DNA of 64,000 bases, from assembly GCA_029582165.1 (NCBI GenBank), contig CM055877.1, positions 43,659,249 through 43,723,248 on the forward strand, in the 5' to 3' direction. Numbering within the stretch: position 1 is the stretch's first letter; every line of letters starts with the position of its first letter. Source of the stretch: Portulaca oleracea. Taxonomy: Eukaryota > Streptophyta > Magnoliopsida > Caryophyllales > Portulacaceae. The notes under the pieces are model-generated. The model ran no database searches and had not been told where the DNA came from. It saw nothing but the letters and a program-made list of their open reading frames with translations. Positions 10,859 through 21,124 of the stretch are shown here, piece after piece. The position numbers were made by a program, and so were the translations under genes.

Positions 10859-11052
10859 GTATTGGATCATAATACACTAACTTTAAGAATTGAATACCAA
10901 TATACCTAACTTTTATATTTAAAGTGTTATTAATATTTCGAAACATGATGGAAATAGACATGTTTTGATATATTAATAACACCTAAGTATAAATGTCATG
11001 TATATTAGTATCAAATTTCAAAGGTTGGTATATTATGATCTAATACACCATA
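10859..11052. repeat. Foldback element with about 75-bp arms
   Basis: The left arm begins ATTGGATCATAATACACTAAC and the right arm is its diverged reverse complement (GGTATATTATGATCTAATAC). Both arms run to GTGTTATTAATAT near the centre. A partial copy of the left arm is at 10440-10464, so the MITE at 10465 probably landed in a related repeat. Confidence 0.65.
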
Positions 11053-11170
11053 AATTGACAAATTACAATTCAATATTCTTATGTAAAAATTGTAAACTTA
11101 GATATATAGGATTGAATAAAAAAATCTTGTAGGTAATTTAGCATTACAAAGAGCATGACCTTAACTTAAA

Positions 11171-11436
11171 GGGAAATTGGAATCTCATAAACCAACATTT
11201 GGGGGTGCTTTGATTTAACGAACCAACCTTGAACTTTAATATTAGACGAACCGCCACCGAGTCCAACTCGTCGGAAGTGTGACGTGGCGGCGACGGTAGC
11301 TTATGTGGCGGTGTTTAAGCAAAAAAAAAAAAGAAGAAAAAAATGGACAAATTTTTTGCTGAGTTGGATTGAATAATCCAACCTTTTTTCTTTTTTTAAA
11401 TTCCACCTCAACCCCAGCTCTCTCTTTCTTTTCTCT

Positions 11437-11476
<40 letters not shown>

Positions 11477-12448
11477 CCCCCACTGGCCCCAGCCCTGACC
11501 AATCCCCCACCCCCAACCTCTCACTTTCTCTCTCAACCACCATCACCCTTCCTCACCACTGCCACCACCACCTCCACTGCCGCCAGCAGCCACCACCCAT
11601 CTCACTTCCTCTTCATCAATCTTTCTCCAGAAACCAAATCTTCACTCATACAGAGCCATCTGCTCTTCATCGACGGAGCAAATCTCCGGCGACCGGAAAG
11701 AGGAAATAGTCGTTGACGGTGGCGGAATCGCCGGCCTCGCCACTGCTCTTGCCCTTCACAGGTTCCCATTTTTAATTCCATGGAGTTGATCGTATATAAC
11801 TATATTAATTTATTGTTTAAATTTGTCTTTTTTTTTTTTTAATCTGGGTGATGATTGATGTGTGAAGGGTTGAAGTGGGAAGTTTGGTGTTGGAGCAATC
11901 TGAATGGTGTTAGACATGCTTGGTGTTGGAAATGAGCTTATGAACCACTCTCTTCGCACCCCCCTGAATATCACCTTCATCCCCAAAAACCTATTTCTTG
12001 CTTCAACACTCCATAAAAAGAAATACTACCCATAACCCACCCAATTAAGTGTTAACTTGATGGCTAATTCTTGTTCATATTTGTTAGTGAACACCATGCT
12101 TGTATTATGTCTGAATCCCCAGGAGTGCTGGGGAAATCTGCTGGCTGAATCGGTTACAGATCCGAATAAGGCAATGAAGTCGGGGCACTCAGCAAAAAAA
12201 GAAAAAAGGATGGATTATTGAATCCAACTCAGCAAAAAATTTGTCCATTTTTGTTTTTTTTTTTTTGCTTAAACACCGCCACATAAGCTACCGCCACCGC
12301 CACGTCACACTTCCGACGAGTTGGACTCGGTGGCGGTTCGTTAGAAAAAAATAAGGTGTTAAGGTCAGTTCGTCTAATATTAAAGTTCAAGGTTGGTTCG
12401 TTAAATCAAAGCACCCCCAAAGGTTGGTTTATTAGATTCCAATTTCCA
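11171..12448. mobile_element. Pack-MULE with captured monooxygenase fragment
   Basis: Long inverted repeats of about 210-240 bp (11171-11382 and 12207-12448) begin GGGAAATTGGAATCT and include GCCACCGAGTCCAACTCGTC. The element is flanked by a perfect 9-bp duplication TAACTTAAA (11162-11170, 12449-12457). There is no transposase. About 820 bp of unique DNA between the arms includes exon-intron sequence of a host FAD monooxygenase. TIR length, 9-bp TSD and gene capture define a Pack-MULE. Confidence 0.9.
11697..11970 (+). pseudogene. Captured FAD-dependent monooxygenase fragment
   Basis: Exon 1 ends with KEEIVVDGGGIAGLATALAL (11697-11756) plus His-Arg; this is the Rossmann GxGxxG FAD-binding start of plant aromatic-ring-hydroxylase-like (MO1-type) monooxygenases. 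A GT-AG intron runs 11762-11867 (phase 2, CACAG|GTTCCC ... GTGTGAAG|GG). Exon 2 continues VEVGSLVLEQSE, as the family does. A stop and small deletion follow, then LGVGNELMNHSLRTP, matching the next family segment. Only about 55 residues of roughly 400 remain, so no enzyme is encoded. The retained intron shows capture from genomic DNA, not cDNA. Confidence 0.75.
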
Positions 12449-12457
12449 TAACTTAAA

Positions 12458-12592
12458 CATACTTAAAGTTTGATCAAATTTCAATTCAAACACAAAAACT
12501 GTGCAAAAATTGTTTAAAACTTAGGCCAAATTGATAATAGTGAAGTTCAATGTGGTCCTACCATATTTTTTTCACGTTATATAAATCGATAT
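12458..12592. other. AT-rich spacer before element A
   Basis: No gene or repeat recognised. GATAT at 12588-12592 is the left target site of element A. Confidence 0.4.
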
Positions 12593-13949
12593 TGTAGACA
12601 CCTAAAAAGTGTCTCATAATTATGTAATTTTATTTATATTCTTTTTTATTTTATTTTAGAAAAATGCTAAAGAAAGTGAAATGCAAAAGAAAAAAAAGAA
12701 ACCCAAAAAAAAGAAGCCCAATTTAACCTTTGCACGCGGCCCGAGGCGGAAACAAGCCGGGCTGGGCGGAATCCGACCCACATACCGCCAGGTATTGTAG
12801 GCGGGTTCTGCCCAACCCGACGCGCCTCAGCTCACCTTGAGAAGCGTGCCCTAATTTGGTCAATGCAGCTGGGCCTCCGATACTTGGCGGTATTGCTGCA
12901 AATTTTCCCCTTCATTTTGACCTAAATTTTCAACCCTCATTTCTCCTATAAAAACCCCACCCATCTCCACTTCATTTTACACCGAAATCACCCTGGCGTA
13001 TTGACACTTGGTGATTTCATCTTCTCTTCTCCCTCTCTAATTCTCTCATTTTGCATACACTTAATTGGCATTTTATTTTATTTCTCTCTCTCTCTACATT
13101 TTTTCTCACTTATTATCTTGTAACTTGAGTTAACACTAAACTCGACCTAAATAACATGGATTGCTTGTGAATAAAGGTTCGTTTAGGTTTAATTCTTTTA
13201 TTTCTTGTATTTATTTCTCGCTTTATTATTGTATTGCATGTAGCTAAATGATATTGATTACGTTAATTAATACTCCATTTCTACTCCCTTCCTCTCATCT
13301 TCTATTTCTTTTTATTTAACCGGTTTAGTATAGTTCGTTCGTTAAACAGGGGAATTCGAGAATTTTTGTTCTCGAATTCGTAACCTTACCCCCATATCCG
13401 AATCTCGTGGTTCGTGGAGTCTTATTTTTTTGAGTTTATTAATTCTCGTTCAAAAATTAATTGACGACTCTTCCTTTTTTTTCTTTCATTTCTCTTTCTC
13501 AGATTTTTCATTTGGATCCCAGAAAATTAATTTCAGGGTAAAAAGAAAGTTTTTTTTAATTTTAATTTCAAGAGTAAATAACCGGAAATTCGAATCAATG
13601 GCTGGCGCAATACCTGGCGGTATGCATGCCAGTTCGGACACGCTCGGGTTCGAAGCAGACTCCGGACCGTCGCAATACCGCGGTATGCGATCGATGTCTC
13701 GGGTTCGATCTCGAGTTTCTCCTTTTTTCCTTTCTTTCGCTAGTTTCTTTTTTTTTCATATTCCGTTTCTTTTCTGGTCAATTAAATTTCAGATTTTAAA
13801 CCCTTTTTTTTTAAAAAAGAGTTTACTTAAGTTTTAATTTTAGTTTATTTAATGGGTAATTCGAGTAAATCGCTTCAAAGAAAAGAAACCTCTTTCGACT
13901 CGCCGTTTACCGCGAGGGACACCAATGGAATTTTTTCCCGGGTCCTACA
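12593..13949 (+). repeat. Element A 5' LTR
   Basis: 1357 bp, TGTAGACACC...GGTCCTACA. A TATA box (CCTATAAAAACC, about 12946-12957) probably drives transcription. The LTR holds dyads ATACCGCCAGGTAT (12782-12795), ATACTTGGCGGTAT (12880-12893), ATACCTGGCGGTAT (13610-13623) and ATACCGCGGTAT (13675-13686). Confidence 0.9.
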
Positions 13950-13950
13950 A

Positions 13951-13970
13951 ATGGCGACTCAACTGGAGAC
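13951..13970 (+). promoter_or_regulatory. Element A primer-binding site
   Basis: ATGGCGACTCAACTGGAGAC directly after the LTR. It matches the TGGCGACTCCACTGGGGAC primer site at 53788 in element D, with substitutions that fit decay. Confidence 0.8.
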
Positions 13971-14934
13971 TTACTTTAAGATGGTAAAACTTGAAAAACC
14001 GGTTTTTATTATTTTTTTTGAGTAGAAAAGGAGAAATTAATTTTTGTAATTTCTATTATTTGGTTAGGCATCAAGCACACAGACCTCCATCTCGATTTTT
14101 TATAAATCGGGATGAACCCAAAGGTACCGTCTAGGTTTTAACCCAAATTCCCCTTATGGGTAAAGTATATTTCCGACTTCACAAAGGAATGAACCCCGCA
14201 TTTCAAGAAGATCGCAAATTGCTTTCCCACTCATGAAGCACTCCAAAATTTTCGGGATTATGAATTTACATATTCCCTTTAATTTCGCGAGAAACACACA
14301 GGTCACATTACTATGAACTCCATAGAATTTGTGGCGCGTAAGAGACATGAGTATGTTAGTTTTAGGTATCCGACCTTAAACCCGTGAATATAGAACCTTG
14401 GTTAGGTGCATTACCCATTTTGTATGCTATGTGCATTCTTATTGTGATATGTGTAAATTGTGTGCTACGTTTTTTTTTTTTTTTAAGAGTCGGTCTCGTG
14501 TTTCAATCCCCCCAAATACCGCTTTAGTTTGGGCAATAGTCAAGCAAAAGTTAAAGAAGACCTAGAGGTCTCTTGGGCCCGAATCAAAGAGGATTGATTA
14601 AGCCTGAGATCTTAGCTTGGTTTTGTCCAACCCTTGGTTGTGTTTGGGCCTATAAAGCGTGTATCCGGCCGTTATTCGAATCTGAGTTCATTAATACTTT
14701 AATGTTGACTCAATCTTATGATGGCCCGATGGACCTTTCCCTATACATAGTCTCATCCTAGGCTAGAGGTCATCATGCAAGCCCAATGTTGGGTGAGTCA
14801 AGTAAAAAAAAAAAAAGTTAGCATATAAGCATGGTCTGCATCAGGTTGTCTCATATAGGTCATTAAGTCATGGCATGCATCGGGTAGGCAAGTTTCGGGG
14901 AGTTAATGTTGTTCTAATATGAAATTTCCATACA
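13971..14934 (+). other. Element A 5' untranslated region
   Basis: Leader between PBS and gag. It shares blocks with the leader of element D (GCATGCATCGGGTAG, ATTTCCAT(A/G)CAGGCA). A TTTCCATACAG at about 14925-14935 may be a splice acceptor. No ORF here is credible. Confidence 0.5.
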
Positions 14935-16509
14935 GGCAAAATAGGACCTAAAGAGTCAAGAGTCAAGTCCTGGGCTACGGTTGGATCTCGAAGGCTGACA
15001 AATTTTTCACCAACCCCGACCACAGCACCGAACCGGAGCCTGTCCACCGACACCGACTCGGATACCTCCTCCCAAACTTCCCTCATAGACAGTGACAATG
15101 TGTCCATTCCATCTGACTTCATGGTTGAGATTAACGATCAAGATCAGGAAACTCATGGCCAGCCTGTTACGGCAACGGATCTCTCAGCCTTAGTACGAGA
15201 TATCCTAGCCTGATTGATATGAGGGCCAACCAACAAGATCGTAGAATGGAAGGTGTTGTCCAAGCCTTTCAAATGATCAATAAAAATATAGGCATAAGGC
15301 AAGATACCCCTGACGAAGATGATAGAAGCGTGCATATTGAAAAGACTATACCCCGGGATGAGTAGTTCATGCCATTCAATCTTCAAAACCTGAGCGATGA
15401 AGTTCCCTGACAAGTTCTCTTTGCCTGAGAAGAAAGTTTCTGGATATTGGCTTACCAAGCACTCCTCAAGCCAAGCTCCCTGACAAGTTCTCTTTGCCTG
15501 AGAAGAAATTTAGGGCCATAGAGAATCCTACTCACCATGTGCGTAGCTTCGCGCGCATGATGGTCTTAAAGGAGGTAGACCCTAGTTTATACGCTCATGT
15601 TTTCCCGTGGACCTTGAGCGATGAAGTCCTAAAATGGTACTATACCTTGCCACTGGATGTCCAAGAGAACTGGGAAGCTACCTATAAAGCTTTCATCCAG
15701 CAATATGCAGCTAGCAAAGATGCTGATGTAACCATGAGTGACATGGCGACAATCAAGCAGGGCGAAGGAGAATCATTCATGAGTTACTTCAACCGCTAAG
15801 TGCACAAAAGGCCTTAATGACTGACAAGGTAACCTTGAATTACCAGATACATATCTTTACACAAGGACTGAAGCCAAGGTATGCTAATCTGATGGAATGC
15901 CAGTTGATTCCAGATTTCTCAGCTCTGAAGAAACTGGGATTAATGGTAGAAGCTAAGCAGGAAAAGTCTGCAACATCATCCGGATGGAAGAACTCCACTT
16001 CCACCAAAAGGGTTGGTGGAACATCGAACCAGCAACCAAAAGCTGTCGAGGCACATGTCATTCAAAAGTTCACTTCCTATACGCCTATCGACACCTCTTA
16101 CGCCGAGGCCTTGGATCGTCTTGTGAAGAAGGGAAAGATTGAACTTCCCCCTATCAAAGCTGAACCTGAGGTAAAAGGGAAGAATTGGGACGCGGGAAAA
16201 TTCTGTAACTACCACCGCATGCGAGGTCATGATACAGAGAGGTGCTTTACCCTCAAAAATCTCATAGAGAGGATGATCCGTGACCAGACATTACCTCTAC
16301 CCAAAGCGGCCCAACAAAAGTCTAACAACAAGAATAATCCATTCGGGGTCACCATGATATCCAACACCTCAGGAAGTTGGGATCCCACCATCTTCATCAT
16401 TGACATAGGGGCTCCAAAATTCGAGGTTTACGCTCCGGACTTCAAGCATGTCAATGGAATATGGAATAGCAATGAAGAGGACGTGTATCAAACTGAAATG
16501 ACTTCCTAG
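14935..16509 (+). pseudogene. Element A gag remnant
   Basis: A Ser/Thr-rich N-terminal part (14935-15200) is followed by frame breaks. A clear retrotransposon gag domain reads at 15494-15799 (ARMMVLKEVDPSLYAHVF, LKWYYTLP, then QYAASKDADVTMSDM) up to a TAA; the capsid continues 15817-16100. A zinc-knuckle-like C-x2-H-x4-H-x4-C (CNYHRMRGHDTERC) lies at about 16204-16245; element D has the same CHHC form. A 72-bp spaced repeat of CCTGACAAGTTCTCTTTGCC (15408 and 15480) marks a local duplication. Stops include TAA 15797-15799 and TAG 16507-16509. Structural protein forming the virus-like particle in the live ancestor. Confidence 0.85.
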
Positions 16510-17396
16510 GGTTCTGACCCCGAGGATATATGCGAGGAGATCACTCTTAAGGTCAAATCACTCGAGATAAACCCCAGAGATGAAGAAGAAAATCTAACTA
16601 AGAAGACCGAGCAGTTAAAGATGGTCCTCAAAGTCACTCACGAGGATCATCAGCTGGATGACCATGCTGATACTACTTTTCTTACCAAGTCGGGGAGAAC
16701 CAACCAGAAAGACCCGACTCCCCCACCACCAATTGCTCCTACACCTCTGAACACACATCCAACTAAGGCAATCCCGGTAGAGGATGCGTTCCTTAAGCAA
16801 TTCAAGAGGACTAAAGTTGACCTCACAATTTGGCAACTGTTAAATACTTCCCAAACACATCGTCAAGCGCTCTTGAATGCACTAAACCGAATCCAAGTTC
16901 CCTCGGACACTCCGCCCGAGGATCTCGTCGCATTTGTGACTATACCGAAGCCGGGCATCACCTTCGACGAGACAGACTTACCAAGGGAAGGGTATTCTCA
17001 CAACAAGGCTCTATACTTAGCCGTCATGTGTTCCAACAAGGTTGTCCCACTTGTGCTGGTGGACAATAGATCGACGATCAACATATGTCCATGGAGAACT
17101 GCCTAGAAGTTAGATATTCAGCGGCACCATCTGGCCCAACAAACTGTTCAACTCCGGGCTTATAATAACTCCCCAAGAAGGACTCTGGGTTCGATATTTT
17201 TACCCATAACCATGGAGCACATCATTCGGAATGTCGAATTTCTAGTTATCGACATCCCGACCTCTTTTAATCTACTACTTGGTCGACCATGGCTGCATGA
17301 GAATAGGGCGATTGCCTCAACTTTGCACCAAAAGGTGAAGATGATAATTCAAGGCCAAGTCATCACCATAGGAGGCGAGGAAAAGGAAGGCTGATG
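16510..17396 (+). pseudogene. Element A aspartic protease region remnant
   Basis: The frame 16621-17106 runs through a Pro-rich linker into the retropepsin fold (HNKALYLAVMCSNK, then LVLVDNRSTINICPW). The catalytic motif, DNGS in element-D-like relatives, is DNRS here (Arg codon AGA at 17068-17070), which should inactivate it. After a TAG (17104-17106) the fold continues to FNLLLGRPWLHE near 17260-17303. The protease would have processed the gag-pol polyprotein. Confidence 0.85.
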
Positions 17397-17807
17397 ATCC
17401 ACCACTGCTCTCCGAGACCAGACCTTATCCTTTGACCCTCAATGGGCAATGGATCAAAGAGGGAGATGACTTTCTCTACTATGGGTTCCCGAAGCCTTAC
17501 TATCTGAAGGAGGAAGGTATCCAAGTAGCTGGCTTGGAAATTTTTAACGACTGCATGATCTTAGAGGAAGGACACTTCATCCCAAGCCGGGATAAGAAAC
17601 CTCCTCTTGAAGGGAATCATATAGCTGGAAGTGGCATCTTTGGTCTTCTGTTTGGCCAAGAGGCTCATCAACTGAAGATGGAAGCTGCCGTGAGATATCG
17701 TGGGTGGACGCCGATGCTGGGAAAGAGTTCACTGTAGCCTTAGGAGAGTCTTCTGAGTCCTTCAAGTCTAGTCCTAGTTTCCCTTCTATTAAGTCAGAGT
17801 CCGTTGA
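17397..17807 (+). pseudogene. Element A protease-RT linker, last exon part before intron
   Basis: Contains the block YGFPKPYYLKEEGIQVAG, shared with the end of element D's frame, then after a frame change SWVDADAGKEFTVALGESSE and SFPSIKSESV. The coding quality continues right up to the splice donor at 17808. Function of the linker is unknown. Confidence 0.65.
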
Positions 17808-17922
17808 GTAAGTCCTAGAGTTTATCTTTGATGTATCCGTTTTTTCCCGATTCAATAAAATGAATGTTTGTTTGCTTATCCTGATCTCTTTTCCCTCTTC
17901 CCTAAACTGTTTTTGCCAATAG
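17808..17922 (+). other. Probable Ogre-type intron between protease and RT
   Basis: 115 bp. Donor GA|GTAAGT at 17808, acceptor TTTTTGCCAATAG ending 17922, with a branch-like CCTAAAC and pyrimidine tract. Upstream codons (SFPSIKSESV) and downstream codons (DAELMDSKELIKAVEE) join in frame (phase 2). Ogre elements are known to carry an intron at this place. Confidence 0.7.
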
Positions 17923-18925
17923 TGATGCTGAATTAATGGACTCAAAAGAATTAATAAAAGCTGTCGAGGAACATGAAAACCACACAACCATAATGGAGGA
18001 AACAATAAGCATTAACGTAGGAACCCTAGAAACCCCTCGGGAGTTGAAACTCGGGAAATCTTTAACTTTGGAAGAACAAGAGGAATACACCGAGTTGCTC
18101 AGAGAGTTCGTTGACATATTTGTATGGTTCTATGAGGACATGCTGGGGATCGTCCGAGAGATAGCCGAACATTCCCTCCCTTTATATCCGAATGCAAAGC
18201 CAGTCAAGCAAAGACCTAGAAGGATGAAACCTGAATAGTCACGTAAAATTTTATCAGAGGTAGTAAAACAGCAAAAAGCAGGTTTTATTAAAGTAATCGA
18301 GTATGCTGACTGGTTAGCCAACATTGTACCCGTATCCAAGAAAGATGGAAGGGTGAGAATGTGTGTTGACTATAGAGACTTGAACAAAGCAAGTCCTAAG
18401 GACGACTTTCCACTACTTCACATCGACATCCTGGAAGATAACACATGTGGGCATGAGTTACTATCCTTCATGGACGGGTATTCAGGGTATAATCAAATCA
18501 AGATGGCAGAAGAAGACATGGAAAAGACTGCCTTCACCACACCATGGAGAAATTTCCACTATGTAGTGATGCCGTTCGGGTTAAAGAATGTCGGGGCAAC
18601 TTACCAAAGAATGACCACAACGTTACTATATGACATGATACACAATGAAGTAGAAGTGTAGGTCGACGATATGATCGTCAAATCAAAGAAACGGATAGAA
18701 CATACTGCCAATTTGAGAAAGCTTTTCCTTCGACTAAGGAAGTACAATATGAGGCTGAATCCGCAGAAATGTACCTTCGGAGTCACCTCCGGCAAGTTGC
18801 TCGGTTTTGTGGTCAGCTCACAAGGTATTGAAGTAGACCCAGCCAAGATTAAGTCTGTCCAGGACCTCAAACCACCTAAGACTGAAAAGAAATTCGAGGG
18901 TTCCTTGGAAGAGTTCAATACATAA
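17923..18925 (+). pseudogene. Element A reverse transcriptase remnant
   Basis: The RT fold reads from about 18240: VPVSKKDGRVRMCVDYRDLN, then the first catalytic Asp in FMDGYSGYNQIKM and the MPFGLKNVGATYQRM block. The catalytic YVDD is interrupted: the Tyr codon is TAG (18659-18661), leaving VDDMIV. Another TAG lies at 18236-18238, and a one-base frameshift in an A-run near 18885 precedes the FLGRVQYISRFIS block. The ancestor's enzyme copied RNA to cDNA. Not functional as it stands. Confidence 0.9.
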
Positions 18926-19500
18926 GCCGTTTCATCTCGAAACTAACCATGACATGTGAGCCATTATTCAAGAAACTAAAAAAAGGGACAAAGCCACAGT
19001 GGGATGAAAAATGCCAAGATGCCTTTGACAAGATCAAAGAGTACTTGACACACCCACCTGTGCTAATGCCGCCCGTACCGAATGAACCACTACTTCTATA
19101 CCTCACCATTACCGGTACAACTATGGGAGCAATGTTGGCTTAGAAAGTTGATAGTCAAGAAAGGGCCATCTATTACTTGAGTAAGAAGTTCTTGGAATAT
19201 GAGGTTCGCTACACAGAAATAGAAAAAATGGCTCTGGCTCTCGTTTGGGCTACCAAGAAGCTTCGCCACTACATGCTTTCACATACGGTGCACATCATAG
19301 CAGAAAAGAACCCGTTCACGTATGTCTTGGAACAACCAATAGTCAACAGTAGGGTGGCTCGATGGATGGTGATGCTCTCCGAGTTTAATCTCAAATACGT
19401 ACCACAAAAATCCATTAAGGGAAGAGTTGTGTCAGTCTTCTTAGCCGATTCACCTTCAAGTGAACCTCACCCGGCGGAATTAGAGTTTCCCGATGAACAA
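18926..19500 (+). pseudogene. Element A RNase H (first) remnant
   Basis: Connection and Ty3-type RNase H: PLFKKLKKG, then after TAG 19141-19143 YYLSKKFLEYEVRYTEIEKM, WATKKLRHYML and ARWMVMLSEFNLKY. Usually removes RNA from the RNA-DNA hybrid. Confidence 0.85.
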
Positions 19501-19990
19501 GTCTTCAATACATATGACGTATCATGGGAAATGCACTTTGATGGAGCATCAACCAAACAGGATGTGGAGCCGACATTATCTTAATCTCACCCGAGGGAAC
19601 ACATACACCAATATTTGTGAAACTTGACTTTGGGGTCACCAATAACGCAACTGAATACAAAGCTTGTATTCTAGGCATGCAGGATGCGCTGGAAATGAAT
19701 ATCAAAAGGTTGAGGGTCTCCGGAGACTCCAACCTTGTGATCAATCAGGCCAATCATAATTGGAAAGTAAGGGATGAAGATTTTGCTACCTACCAAGCAT
19801 ACTTGACTAAACTTTCTGAGAAATTCGATTATATCACTTTCACATATCACAAATGAGAAGACAATGAATTGGCCGATTCCTTAGCCAAGCTCTCGTCATT
19901 AGTCGCCATCCCGACGGGAATAAGTGAAATGCCCATAATAGTCCAAAGGAAAAATGAACCGGCATATGTATGCTCCTTAGACACGTGCGA
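19501..19990 (+). pseudogene. Element A second (archaeal-type) RNase H remnant
   Basis: A second RNase H starts with WEMHFDGAS near 19528. After a frameshift it continues GVTNNATEYKACILGMQDAL (19632-19691), RVSGDSNLVI and, past TGA 19854-19856, EDNELADSLAKLSS. The paired RNase H domains are diagnostic of the Tat lineage. The TGA fits a CGA-to-TGA change. Confidence 0.85.
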
Positions 19991-20587
19991 GGTTAACCCG
20001 GATTGTTGGTACTATGACTTTCACATATACCTGACAAAAGGGGAATACCCAGATGGACTTGAACCAAGGGCGCAAAGGGCTATTCGACTTATGGCAGCTC
20101 AGTACTGCATAATTCACGATAGACTCTACAAGAAAACTAGCATGGGTTTGACTTTGCTGTGTGTCGACAAAGAAGAGGCTGAGAGGATCATGGAGGCTAT
20201 ACATAGCGGAGAATGTGGTCCACATATGAATGACAGGATCTTAAATAAAAAGATTCAGAGAGCTGGTTATTATTGGACCACTATGGAGGCTGATTGTCAT
20301 GCCTTCGTTAGGAAATGCCTCAAATGCCAAATTTATGCGAATTTACAAGCATTAACCTCCAACCTATCTCACTACATTGAACTCCCCATGGCCTTTCTCA
20401 ATGTGGGGAATAGACATCTGTAACGCCCCGGAAATTCAATTATAGAAGAGTCAAAGTCAAACTAACGTTAACAGACAAAATTAGCGGAAGACTCAAAATT
20501 CTTATTGGGCGTCGCCTTGTATTACTGTAATACCCCTGTGGTTAAAGTGTGGCTTAAAAGGATTGAAATGACTCCTTATATCACTAA

Positions 20588-20702
20588 GGTGCACCTTCTT
20601 TTATGGTAGCTCATCCGTTGGGAACTTCTTAGTTAAGCGTGCTTGGCTGGGAGTAATCAAAGGATGGGTGACCTCCTGGGAAGTTTTCCTAGGTAGCGTG
20701 TG
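20588..20702 (+). ncRNA. 5S rRNA-like domain in Cassandra LTR 1
   Basis: AGTTAAGCGTGCTTGG (box A region, 20631-20646) and GGATGGGTGACCTCCTGGGA (box C region, 20662-20681) match plant 5S rRNA. The 5' part is diverged (GCACCTTCTTTTATGG...). Known for Cassandra as an internal Pol III promoter carried in the LTR; not a true 5S gene. Confidence 0.85.
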
Positions 20703-21009
20703 AGCGAGGACGAAACACGCTGGAAAGACTCGTGGTGATTTGGCTAGGGCCATCGATCTCAAGCGATTATCGGTAATGTCCGCGGCCCAGGTGGGGCCGG
20801 GGCGTTACAGATGGTATCAGAGCCGACCCGCGACCGTGAGCTGCGCCAGTGGACGGGAGAGCCATGGGCAGTCACCTAGCGGGGCAAAGATTCTGGATTT
20901 GATTGTTGCACAACGAGGACGTTGTGTGCTTAAGTGGGGGTGACTGTAATACCCCGGGTATGTGGTTAAAGTGTGGCTTAAAAGGATTGAAATGGCTACT
21001 TATATCACT

Positions 21010-21124
21010 AAGGTGCACCTTCTTTTATGGTAGCTCATCCGTCGGGAACTTCTCAGTTAAGCGTGCTTGGCTGGGAGTAATCAAAGGGTGGGTGACCTCC
21101 TGGGAAGTTTTCCCAGGCAACGTG
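21010..21124 (+). ncRNA. 5S rRNA-like domain in Cassandra LTR 2
   Basis: Second copy with the same boxes (AGTTAAGCGTGCTTGG at 21055-21070; GGGTGGGTGACCTCCTGGGA at 21086-21105). One base differs from copy 1 in the box C region. Confidence 0.85.

Noticed and set aside
9850..12592. Intact host gene between the MITEs
   Set aside because: Only the captured fragment at 11697-11970 has real coding signal; no other exons were found.
13430..13837. 135-codon frame in element A's LTR
   Set aside because: Lies in the LTR next to T-rich tracts and is not kept in the same form in the 3' LTR; its GG-rich part is the dyad word translated.
15153..15458. Minus-strand 101-codon frame in element A's gag region
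   Set aside because: Shadow of the decayed gag; no splice or family support.
20588..21124. Functional 5S rRNA genes
   Set aside because: The 5' third is diverged, both copies lie in LTRs of a Cassandra element with PBS between them, and no 5S spacer repeat is present.
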